From JBGSOV01 sp964558715 (GTDB taxonomy: Bacteria; Patescibacteriota; Gracilibacteria; CAIRYL01; GCA-016699755): a stretch of DNA of 64,000 nt. Made by a program: the position numbers and the translations under genes. Every line of letters begins with the position of its first letter. Positions within the stretch are counted from its first letter, which is position 1. The notes below the pieces were generated by a model. That model had not been told where the DNA came from, ran no database searches, and saw only the letters and a program-made list of their open reading frames with translations. This document shows positions 1-6,582 of the stretch, in pieces. The stretch spans positions 3,114 through 67,113 of the forward strand of contig CAZLFD010000004.1 of assembly GCA_964558715.1 (NCBI GenBank). Reading direction: 5' to 3'.

Positions 1-1266
1 AATCTTGCTTTTGAGCATCAGGGAAAACATCACGATAAGCAAGACGACTTTTTTCATTCTAAGGAAGCAGATTATCAGCAACGTCTTATTTATGATGAAA
101 CCAAGAGGAGAATATGCCGTGAGCGTGGAATCGTCCTGATTGAGATTCATCAGGTTACGACAAAATTACCGATTGATAAGCTGGCGGAGGAGATTTTCAA
201 GAAATGTACCGAGGCAGGAATCGCCATGCCGCCCATTGACCCCATTACTATTAAGCCGGATCTCGGGCCCGCATATTCGCCAGTGAATTTAGAATACTTC
301 AATCAGATTAAAGAAATTGCTAGGCAGAAAGATGGTGTTTGTACATCAACGGAATATGGGGGATGTTTATATAAACTCGATTTCCTCTGTGCTAATGGTC
401 ATAATTTCCAGGCAACTCCAAGCAGTATTCAGCAGGGCAAGTGGTGCCCCGTGTGTGCTCGGATCGAACGCAAAACCCAGCATCAACAGCTACAATATGA
501 GTTCTACCAAGCATTGACAGTTGCAAATAGTGGGAGAATACTTACTCCAGCAGCTGAATATATCAATGCTCAGAGCAAGGTCGAGTGGGAATGTTCCGAA
601 GGTCATCGATGGGAGGCAACGCCGAATGCCATACAACAGGGGCAATGGTGTCGAATATGCGGCCATAAGAAGCGTTGGGCTGGTCGCAAGACCACGATCG
701 AGGAAATGCACCAGTTGGCTATTTCAAGGGGTGGCAAGTGCCTGTCAAGCGAATATACAGATTCTCATACAAGGCTGCGATGGAGTTGCTCCGAGGGGCA
801 TGAGTGGGAGGCTATACCTACTAGTGTAAAACGAGGGAGTTGGTGCAAGCGCTGTGCGTGTCGAAAGATTAATGAGCCGAAAAAACCTCTGATTGATACG
901 ATTAGAAAAATTGCTAAAAGCAAGGGTGGTAAACTTTTGTCTCAGAACTACCTCAACGCCAGTAAAAAGCTGAAATGGCAGTGTAAAGCAGGTCACCAAT
1001 GGGAAGCTTCGTGGAATCAGATCCAACAGGGACGATGGTGCCCAAAGTGTGCTGCCATGCGTAGAAACGACTGGAAACGGCTAACAATAGAACAAATGCG
1101 CGAATTGGCAGAAGAAAGGGGTGGCAAATGTCTATCGAATAAGTATGTCGATGCCAGAACTAAACTCAGCTGGCGATGTTCAAAAGCGCATAAATGGTTG
1201 GCTACCCCCGATCATATTAAAAGGGGGCAGTGGTGTAAATTGTGCAAGAAGCGCAAAAGGGGATAG
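1..1266 (+). CDS. Vsr-like endonuclease with five zinc ribbons, 5' partial
   Basis: The frame is open from base 1, so the N-terminus lies outside the window; 421 residues are visible. The first 50 residues resemble the core of Vsr/very-short-patch-repair-like PD-(D/E)XK nucleases: an AFEHQGKHH segment (residues 3-11) followed by a KRRICRERGIVLIEI segment (35-49), which matches the usual 'EY.G.QH ... K...C...GI.LIEI' pattern. Then come five zinc-ribbon units of about 65 residues, near residues 128, 197, 262, 328 and 392, each with C-x2/3-GH and a WCxxC pair. The last unit has AH in place of GH. Proteins of this type are common in phages and mobile islands. Nuclease activity and target are inferred from the family. 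A downstream ATG at 226 would give only the zinc-ribbon part, which I think is not the real start. Confidence 0.75.
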   Translation, partial: NLAFEHQGKHHDKQDDFFHSKEADYQQRLIYDETKRRICRERGIVLIEIHQVTTKLPIDKLAEEIFKKCTEAGIAMPPIDPITIKPDLGPAYSPVNLEYFNQIKEIARQKDGVCTSTEYGGCLYKLDFLCANGHNFQATPSSIQQGKWCPVCARIERKTQHQQLQYEFYQALTVANSGRILTPAAEYINAQSKVEWECSEGHRWEATPNAIQQGQWCRICGHKKRWAGRKTTIEEMHQLAISRGGKCLSSEYTDSHTRLRWSCSEGHEWEAIPTSVKRGSWCKRCACRKINEPKKPLIDTIRKIAKSKGGKLLSQNYLNASKKLKWQCKAGHQWEASWNQIQQGRWCPKCAAMRRNDWKRLTIEQMRELAEERGGKCLSNKYVDARTKLSWRCSKAHKWLATPDHIKRGQWCKLCKKRKRG

Positions 1267-1291
1267 GGATTTTTTCTTTTTTTAATAGGCG

Positions 1292-1954
1292 ATGTCAATC
1301 GAGGCCATGCAGGATTTGAAGCTCCTGCAATTATTGCATCAGTACAGAGGAGGATTCGATTCGGGTAGAACTGTGTATCATCCGCTGACCGAGCGCTGTA
1401 TGAATACGCTTACCGAGTACTACGGCAGCGCGTATGGGGGGCTCCTTCTCTACCTGCAGGCAAAGAATGAGTGGCTTAACGTCTTTTCCGAAACACCCGA
1501 TAACAGCGACCGAATCCCAAAATATAAAATGATAGCAGCTTGTATCGGGATTTATGCCAGTTTGCGGATTTGCTTGGCAGTCGCTAGTGAGTTGAGCAAC
1601 ATTACTATTGCGGGCGGGAGGCTCAGTGCTGAAGCGTGCAAGAGTTTGATGCTTTTACTCGATAGTAATCAAGAGTTTGTCCGTGGATTTATAGCGAAAA
1701 GGGATAAGCTGACTGCTCATCCGATTACTCAAGATAGAAAGGAACTGCTTGATGCCCCCAGTTCGATTAGTGATTCAGAGATTTGTTTTTATATTTTCTC
1801 GATTGACCCTGATTCAAATGAAGCAGTTGAAGAGCTAAAAATCAAGCCATATGAGGATTTTAAGGCCATTTTCCAATATTTGGAATCATTGACTCCTTTC
1901 ATAGCGATGCATCTCACAAATGGTGAAAACCCTTATAAGGAGCAACTCTCCTGA
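1292..1954 (+). CDS. Hypothetical protein with HEPN/AbiU2-like motif
   Basis: A 220-residue, mostly helical protein lying 25 bases after the zinc-ribbon nuclease gene on the same strand, so probably cotranscribed. I do not recognise a family with certainty. It contains R137-DKLTA-H143, which fits the Rx4-6H signature of HEPN ribonuclease or AbiU2-like proteins, within a helical context. HEPN proteins are often parts of toxin-antitoxin or abortive-infection modules, but no antitoxin gene follows. The next element is a tRNA on the opposite strand. No signal peptide or membrane segment is evident. The function is unknown and the HEPN suggestion is weak because it rests on one short motif. Confidence 0.6.
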   Translation: MSIEAMQDLKLLQLLHQYRGGFDSGRTVYHPLTERCMNTLTEYYGSAYGGLLLYLQAKNEWLNVFSETPDNSDRIPKYKMIAACIGIYASLRICLAVASELSNITIAGGRLSAEACKSLMLLLDSNQEFVRGFIAKRDKLTAHPITQDRKELLDAPSSISDSEICFYIFSIDPDSNEAVEELKIKPYEDFKAIFQYLESLTPFIAMHLTNGENPYKEQLS

Positions 1955-1961
1955 GTTGCTC
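1940..1961 (+). terminator. Hairpin terminator overlapping a stop codon
   Basis: Eight-base perfect arms (gagcaact and agttgctc) flank a 6-base loop. The hairpin overlaps the TGA stop of the preceding gene. It is followed by a T-containing but not uniform run (tatacgtttcttg), so termination may be partial. Confidence 0.45.
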
Positions 1962-2017
1962 TATACGTTTCTTGCTCAACTCAAAATGTCAGAGAAAAGA
2001 ATGGCACAACAAAAAAC

Positions 2018-2092
2018 TGGCTCGGGAGGTAGGATTCGAACCTACGAATGACGGATTCAGAGTCCGTTGCCTTACCACTTGGCGACTCCCGA
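2018..2092 (-). tRNA. tRNA-Gln (CTG)
   Basis: On the minus strand the sequence folds as a 7-bp acceptor stem (TCGGGAG with CTCCCGA), a D arm with AAGTGGTAAGG, an anticodon loop CTCTGAA giving anticodon CTG (glutamine, CAG codons) and a T arm with GGTTCGAATCC. The discriminator is G and the CCA tail is encoded (2018-2020). The 3' end faces left, toward the accessory-looking nuclease genes, an orientation usual for a tRNA used as an integration site. Confidence 0.95.
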
Positions 2093-2162
2093 TTACACAA
2101 ATAATACCCCTGCATTGTGCCAAAAATAATCAGGTTTTTCAATTGGTTTTCCTCTCTACGAA

Positions 2163-2861
2163 TTACGAGTGTATCGGCACTGCCATCACTCATATTTCTG
2201 CATCTTCCTCGATTGCAAACTCTACGTTTGTAGCCTCTTCTATTCCTATGTCATCACCGGTTTGCAGTTTGTGTTTACCAACACGCAGCTTGCCGCTGAT
2301 GACAAAAACATACACGCTACTCTTCTCTACATCTTCCCAGTCATAACGCCGTGACTGAAGAGCACTAAAATCACCGCGAGTGAACCAGGCATCCTGAAAA
2401 ATCTTGACCACGTCTTCTGTGCTCCAATCTGGGGCAACGATGCGTTGATATTTGTTTCTCTGCTTTGCCGGAGCAAGTTTTTTTGGCTGTACGCCAGAGT
2501 GGTTTGGGGCGTGCGTGTTTGCACCCAGATCTTTCAAACCTCACTGGTTCCATTTCAGAATGCGTAATGCCCGTACCGGCGCTGCCTGCATGTCGTTTGG
2601 TTTGATGATCGCCACGTTTCCCATACTGTCTTCGTGCTTAAGCGAGCCAGATTTAAGAATGGAAATGATCTCCATATCGTTATGCTGATGGCGGCCAAGG
2701 CCCTTTGCCGGTGCGACAAAATCATCATTGATCACAGGCAGCGCGCCAAATTCCATCCGTTCGGGATTAAAATAGTCGGCAAATGAAAAAGTCTGGCGGC
2801 TTACAAGCCAGCATTGGTCGACAAGGCCGCACGAATCGGTAGCATGGAAGATTACTTTCAT
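2163..2861 (-). pseudogene. Pirin family protein, multiply frameshifted
   Basis: The N-terminal half (2541-2861) reads as a normal pirin/quercetinase-like cupin: SFADYFNPERMEFGALPVIN, then GRHQHNDMEI, the metal-binding His cluster. The family's AGTGITHSE motif appears only after a frame change near 2575-2590. Another change near 2535-2555 leads toward KIWVQ, and a third near 2515-2525 leads into THAPNHSGVQPKK. The C-terminal cupin (VAPDWSTEDVV...GKLRVGKHKLQTGDDIG) runs in frame to a TGA at 2190-2192, just short of the usual end; a further eight codons follow in frame to a TAA at 2163. At least three frameshifts plus an early stop indicate a decayed gene. Clustered sequencing errors are the alternative. 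Confidence 0.75.
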
Positions 2862-2916
2862 GTTTCGTGAAAAGGCACCCCTGTTTTACCGGAAGGCTTT
2901 GTAATGAAACATAGAA

Positions 2917-3735
2917 TTATTTTCGTGCTCCAAGTAAGACCCGTTGCAACAGAGCTATTAGAATCAGAATCCCGATTAAACTTAGTACAATCGCACTACT
3001 ACTCGGCACATCGATTGCAAACGAGAGAAAAAGCCCGACTGCCACGCCGATAATATTGCATGCGATACTCCAGGCAACCGATTGTGCAAACGTGCGACTG
3101 AGGTTTTGCGCGGCCAAAACCGGAATCACGAGAAGTGCGCCGACCAGTAATCCACCGATGATCTTGAGCGAAACGGCAACGAGGATACCGACCAGCATCA
3201 TAAACATCGCTTCGATCAGATGATGGTCGGCAAAGCGGCTACCCGCGAACTCTGGGTCGATCACGCTTGTACGCAGGCGGTTCCAAACAAGCAGCAACGT
3301 CAGCAGAATCAGTGCGCAGATAATCAGAATCAGGCGTACTTCGAGCGGAGTCACAGTAAGAATGCTGCCGAAAAGATAGGTCTCGAGCGAGATGGGATTA
3401 TTTTTCGCAAGATGGCTGAAGAGGAGCGCGAGCGCGAGACTGCCAGTCATGATCAGCATGGCAGCAGCCTCTGGCGGAATTTTGCCGCGGCGACGGAATT
3501 GCCACAGCAAAAGCGCACTGACAATGGCGATGACTCCGCCACTGAGCGGTGGGGCAATGTTCAGAAAAATTCCCACTCCAACACCGGCGAGAGCAGAGTG
3601 CGCAAGCATGTCTGAGACAATGGCATTGCGCGAAGCGACGACAAAATTCCCAAGAATCCCCGCGACAACGCCGACAACCGTGCCCACCAGAAGCGCGCGT
3701 AAAAGAAAATCGTGTGAGAAGAAATCAATGATCAT
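2917..3735 (-). CDS. znuB: Zinc ABC transporter permease ZnuB
   Basis: A 272-residue ABC-3 family permease with about seven to eight hydrophobic segments. It would form the membrane channel of the metal importer, moving Zn(II) (possibly Mn(II)) delivered by ZnuA, with energy from ZnuC. Family landmarks include the DMLAHSALAGVGVG segment near residue 42 and the C-terminal GGLLVGALLVIPVLAAQN segment. The length is normal for the family. Its start overlaps the end of znuC by 11 bases, so translation is probably coupled. It is the last gene of the Fur-type regulator-znuA-znuC-znuB operon. Confidence 0.9.
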   Translation of the reverse strand: MIIDFFSHDFLLRALLVGTVVGVVAGILGNFVVASRNAIVSDMLAHSALAGVGVGIFLNIAPPLSGGVIAIVSALLLWQFRRRGKIPPEAAAMLIMTGSLALALLFSHLAKNNPISLETYLFGSILTVTPLEVRLILIICALILLTLLLVWNRLRTSVIDPEFAGSRFADHHLIEAMFMMLVGILVAVSLKIIGGLLVGALLVIPVLAAQNLSRTFAQSVAWSIACNIIGVAVGLFLSFAIDVPSSSAIVLSLIGILILIALLQRVLLGARK

Positions 3736-4468
3736 CGGGATGACAGTGATGGTGAATGGGAGTCAGGTTTTTTCCGGCTTTGATCATATGCTTTGTATCG
3801 ATCTCGCCTTTGGCGAAATGCACCGGATGGCAGCCGACATGCAAGGTTTTATCTAAACAGAGGATGCGCTCGCATTTACTGATCACCGCATCCACCTCGT
3901 GCGATACAAAGAGAATGGTGATTCCTTTTTTTTGGTTCAATTCGGCAAGCAGGTCGTAAATGCGGATTTTTGTCGCGTAGTCCACACCGCTAAACGGCTC
4001 GTCAAAAAGCAACAACTCCGGTCTGCCCACGAGTGCCCGCGCGATGATGACCCGCTGTTTTTGCCCGCCAGAGAGCGAGGCAAAACTCTTGCTGAGCCAT
4101 GACTCGTCAAAACCAACGGCTTGCAGCGCTTGTAGGCTGGCTTGCCTTTCTTTTTCTTGCTGCCAAAAGCCCAGTCGACTAAAGCCCATTTGTAATACTT
4201 CATCCACCGAGATCGGCACCGACGGTGCCAGTAAAAAATGTTGCGGCACATATCCGATGCGAGATTTTTTTGGCGCTGTGATCTTTCCTTTGCTAACCGA
4301 GATCAGCCCGAGTATCGCTTTGAGTAGTGTTGATTTTCCCGCTCCGTTCGGGCCGATCAAGCCGACATATTCCCCCTGTTTCAGATCGAAATCGATATGG
4401 CGCAATGCTTCCTTTTCACCATAGCACACGGCGAGTCCGCGGACAGAGAGGAGCGTGGTATCTGCCAT
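3725..4468 (-). CDS. znuC: Zinc ABC transporter ATPase ZnuC
   Basis: A 247-residue cytoplasmic ABC ATPase. It shows Walker A GPNGAGKST (39-47), the Q-loop region with GYVPQH, the signature LSGGQKQRV, Walker B LLLFDEP and the switch His in FVSHEVD. It powers ZnuB-mediated import. Its ATG overlaps the TAA of znuA (TAATG), and its end overlaps znuB by 11 bases, which is tight operon packing. The C-terminus is His-rich (PIHHHCHPDDH), a feature often seen in zinc-handling ATPases. The substrate is inferred from the His-rich segments and the neighbouring Fur-type regulator. Confidence 0.92.
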   Translation of the reverse strand: MADTTLLSVRGLAVCYGEKEALRHIDFDLKQGEYVGLIGPNGAGKSTLLKAILGLISVSKGKITAPKKSRIGYVPQHFLLAPSVPISVDEVLQMGFSRLGFWQQEKERQASLQALQAVGFDESWLSKSFASLSGGQKQRVIIARALVGRPELLLFDEPFSGVDYATKIRIYDLLAELNQKKGITILFVSHEVDAVISKCERILCLDKTLHVGCHPVHFAKGEIDTKHMIKAGKNLTPIHHHCHPDDH

Positions 4469-5550
4469 TAAGAGCAGCCCAGAGCGGTACGCAAGGATAA
4501 AAGGTTCGCTTGCATCACGTCAAAATAATCATCCTCTGGATCGAGCGGTCCGGCACCGAGCGGGTTGACCTGAAGCACGGCCAAGCCAGTCTCGGTGGCA
4601 AGCATTTGTGCGAAGCGTTGCACCGCTGTGGCTTCGGAGAGGATATGAGTAATACCATCTTCTTCGGCGAGCTCGCTCAACTCTGCCAACACTTTTGCGC
4701 TCGGTTCATCCATCGTCGAAATGCCTGCAATCGGGTGGAGTTCAAATGCATAGCGGCGGGCGAGATAGCCGAAAGCATCATGCGAGACAATGGCTTCTGT
4801 GCGTTCGCATGTCGATAGCCCCTCCGAGTAGCGTGCATCGAGAGCATCGAGGCGCACTCGCAAACGGCCGGCGTTTGCCTCGTATTCGCGCACGTGAGCG
4901 ATGTCGGTTCTGGCAAGTGCAGCGATGATGGCATCCCCCATTTTTTGTGCGAGTATTGGGTCGAGCCAGACGTGCGGGTCGAATTCACCGTGGTGATGGT
5001 GGTCATCATCATGCTCGTCTTCATGTTTTTCACTTTCATGATCTTCTTCGTCGTGTTCAGCGTCTGAGTGACCGTCTCCGTCAGTGAGTTCTTTCAGATC
5101 ATCCCCATCGTGATCCGCTTCATCTTCGTGATGGTCTTGATCCTCATGTTCGTCGTGATCTTTATGGCCATTTTCATCCGCCAGTCTGTAGAGTGGCAGA
5201 TATTCCGATACTTTGACAGTGGCCACTCCTTCCGCTTCCAGTTGCGGAATCACATCGTCGGTCCAAGGCTCCATCTCGGCACCCAAATAGACGACCAGGT
5301 CAGCGGAATTGAGTTGAGCGAGCTGCTGGGGAGTAGGGGAGTAATCGTGCGGATCGCTCGCGCCCGCCAGATTGATGACTTCGGCGTGTTCGCCAGCGAT
5401 TTCATTGGCGAAAAAATAGAGTGGATAAAAGCTAGTAATGACCAATGGTTTACTTTCAGTATCCGCCATCGGTTCCGTAGTTGGTTGCTGCGTACAGGCC
5501 GTTAGGCCGAGGGAAAGCGCCACTACGAAAGAGAAATATAAACGCTTCAT
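4468..5550 (-). CDS. znuA: Zinc-binding lipoprotein ZnuA
   Basis: A 360-residue metal-binding protein of the ABC importer. A signal peptide ends in a lipobox LGLTAC with Cys19, so it should be lipid-anchored on the cell surface. Ligand motifs are H68 in DPHDY and H193 in DPHVWLDP, with further family motifs in SHDAFGY and HPIAGISTMDEPSAK. Residues 129-187 form an unusually long loop rich in His, Asp and Glu, typical of zinc-specific rather than manganese-specific binding proteins. The gene starts 9 bases after the Fur-type regulator gene ends and shares TAATG with znuC. Confidence 0.93.
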   Translation of the reverse strand: MKRLYFSFVVALSLGLTACTQQPTTEPMADTESKPLVITSFYPLYFFANEIAGEHAEVINLAGASDPHDYSPTPQQLAQLNSADLVVYLGAEMEPWTDDVIPQLEAEGVATVKVSEYLPLYRLADENGHKDHDEHEDQDHHEDEADHDGDDLKELTDGDGHSDAEHDEEDHESEKHEDEHDDDHHHHGEFDPHVWLDPILAQKMGDAIIAALARTDIAHVREYEANAGRLRVRLDALDARYSEGLSTCERTEAIVSHDAFGYLARRYAFELHPIAGISTMDEPSAKVLAELSELAEEDGITHILSEATAVQRFAQMLATETGLAVLQVNPLGAGPLDPEDDYFDVMQANLLSLRTALGCS

Positions 5551-5559
5551 AAAAAGGGG

Positions 5560-5958
5560 TTATAGACATTTGTTGCAGATTCCCGCTAGCGAAAACTGAT
5601 GTTCGTGTACGGTAAGCCCTTGTTTTTGCAGTCGCTGCTCCATTGCTGCTATTTCTGCTTCTAAACTTTCATCTTCAAGGCAAATGGTGCTACTGCAATC
5701 GGTGCAGACAAAGTGATGGTGATGATGATGCTCGGCGAGCTCAAAATGTGCTACGTTGCTTGTGAGAGTGACTTTTTGAATATTGCCAGATTCAGACAAA
5801 GTTTCCATCTGCCTATACAAACTCGTTTTATTTGGCGAGAAGCCACGTTGGTCGAGCAATTTCGTTAATTCTGGAATCGTCAGCGGACGCTGTTCATTCT
5901 GAAAAATATCCAGAATCGTTTGGCGCAGAGCAGTGTTGCGAGAAGGTTTTTGAATCAT
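5560..5958 (-). CDS. Fur family zinc-responsive repressor (Zur-like)
   Basis: A 132-residue Fur-family regulator at the head of the znu operon. An N-terminal winged helix (SPNKTSLYRQMETL, residues 41-54) precedes a dimerisation domain with a run of six His (77-82), C85-x2-C88 and C128-x2-C131, the structural zinc site. Being first in an operon for zinc import suggests autoregulation of the whole operon by zinc, although Fur-family members are hard to assign by sequence alone. A large inverted repeat lies 6 bases upstream of the ATG and is a candidate operator. Confidence 0.88.
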   Translation of the reverse strand: MIQKPSRNTALRQTILDIFQNEQRPLTIPELTKLLDQRGFSPNKTSLYRQMETLSESGNIQKVTLTSNVAHFELAEHHHHHHFVCTDCSSTICLEDESLEAEIAAMEQRLQKQGLTVHEHQFSLAGICNKCL

Positions 5959-5964
5959 CTACCA

Positions 5965-5997
5965 AAAAATCCACTGCTAGCATAGCAATGGATTTTT
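5965..5997. promoter_or_regulatory. Nested inverted repeat upstream of the Fur-type gene
   Basis: Outer arms aaaaatcca and tggattttt (9 of 9 complementary) enclose inner arms tgcta and tagca around a 3-base centre. It lies directly upstream of the Fur-type regulator ATG and downstream of the small gene at 6055-6312. It could be the metal-repressor operator or an intrinsic terminator for the small gene; the A/T outer arms fit a terminator and the location fits an operator. The sequence alone does not decide. Confidence 0.55.
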
Positions 5998-6054
5998 GTT
6001 AAAGCAACTCATTTGCATTTACAAGGAGAGATATTATTATGTCCTGATGAATCG

Positions 6055-6312
6055 CTACTGTGCCGATATTGGGGTTCTTTCTGATGATTTCCATCTATAG
6101 TACGCTTGCTTGAATTCCAGTACTCTTAAGTCTATTATTTCTGGATCGACTTCTTGGGTACCATCGGGATGTAAGCCTAGCATCTCAGAGCCTGGAATGT
6201 TTCTCGAGGCTAGTTCACGCATTCTCGCATCTCTTTCTGCAACTACTTGACGCTTGATTGATGCTAAATACATGTCATTCAAATTCATAATCAAACAAAA
6301 AGTTGTCGGCAT
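6055..6312 (-). CDS. Small hypothetical protein
   Basis: An 85-residue, charged, probably helical protein of unknown function. No membrane segment or signal peptide. An internal ATG (MNLNDMYLA, at 6288) may be the true start because the first eight residues look unlike the rest. It lies upstream of the zinc operon on the same strand, about 95 bases before the Fur-type gene, with the nested inverted repeat between them. It could also be a chance ORF. Confidence 0.4.
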   Translation of the reverse strand: MPTTFCLIMNLNDMYLASIKRQVVAERDARMRELASRNIPGSEMLGLHPDGTQEVDPEIIDLRVLEFKQAYYRWKSSERTPISAQ

Positions 6313-6485
6313 TTTATGGTTTTTTACTTATTTGTCAAGTGTTTGCGCAAAGTTTTTATGTAGAATGTGGCAACGGAAGGTGGGCAGCATTTCACTTTTT
6401 ACCGACACGGTCTGCCTAAAGAACTGTGTTGTTTTTCACTAAGTAGTCATTGTGTTTTCAAGATGCCATGACGGTGATGAAAAGA

Positions 6486-6509
6486 GATTCCCGCTTTCGC
6501 GGAAATGAC
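6486..6509. repeat. REP-like palindrome, copy 1
   Basis: The sequence gattcccgctttcgcgg followed by aaatgac is an imperfect palindrome, with ccgc pairing gcgg around tttc. It resembles two other short palindromes in this window (9072-9095 and 47313-47337) that share a GTCAT..TCCG half and an AATC half. It lies between the small gene and infB, in the infB leader. Confidence 0.45.
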
Positions 6510-6582
6510 ACGTGAGGTGAAACTTTTCCTCTTCCCATTTCTCCGCTTTTGTGAAAGAATACTCCGGCAAATCCCGCAATTC

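Noticed and set aside
2163..2192. In-frame TGA read as sense codon (recoded genetic code)
   Set aside because: Many genes in the window end in TGA with normal family lengths, for example infB, so TGA is a stop here; the pirin gene also has frameshifts.
1972..2346. Plus-strand ORF of 124 codons across the tRNA-Gln locus
   Set aside because: It runs over the tRNA and the decayed pirin gene, with no family resemblance; the tRNA explains the open frame in part.
5068..5505. Plus-strand ORF of 145 codons opposite znuA
   Set aside because: It is the antisense of the znuA coding region, and its composition reflects znuA codons; no independent evidence.
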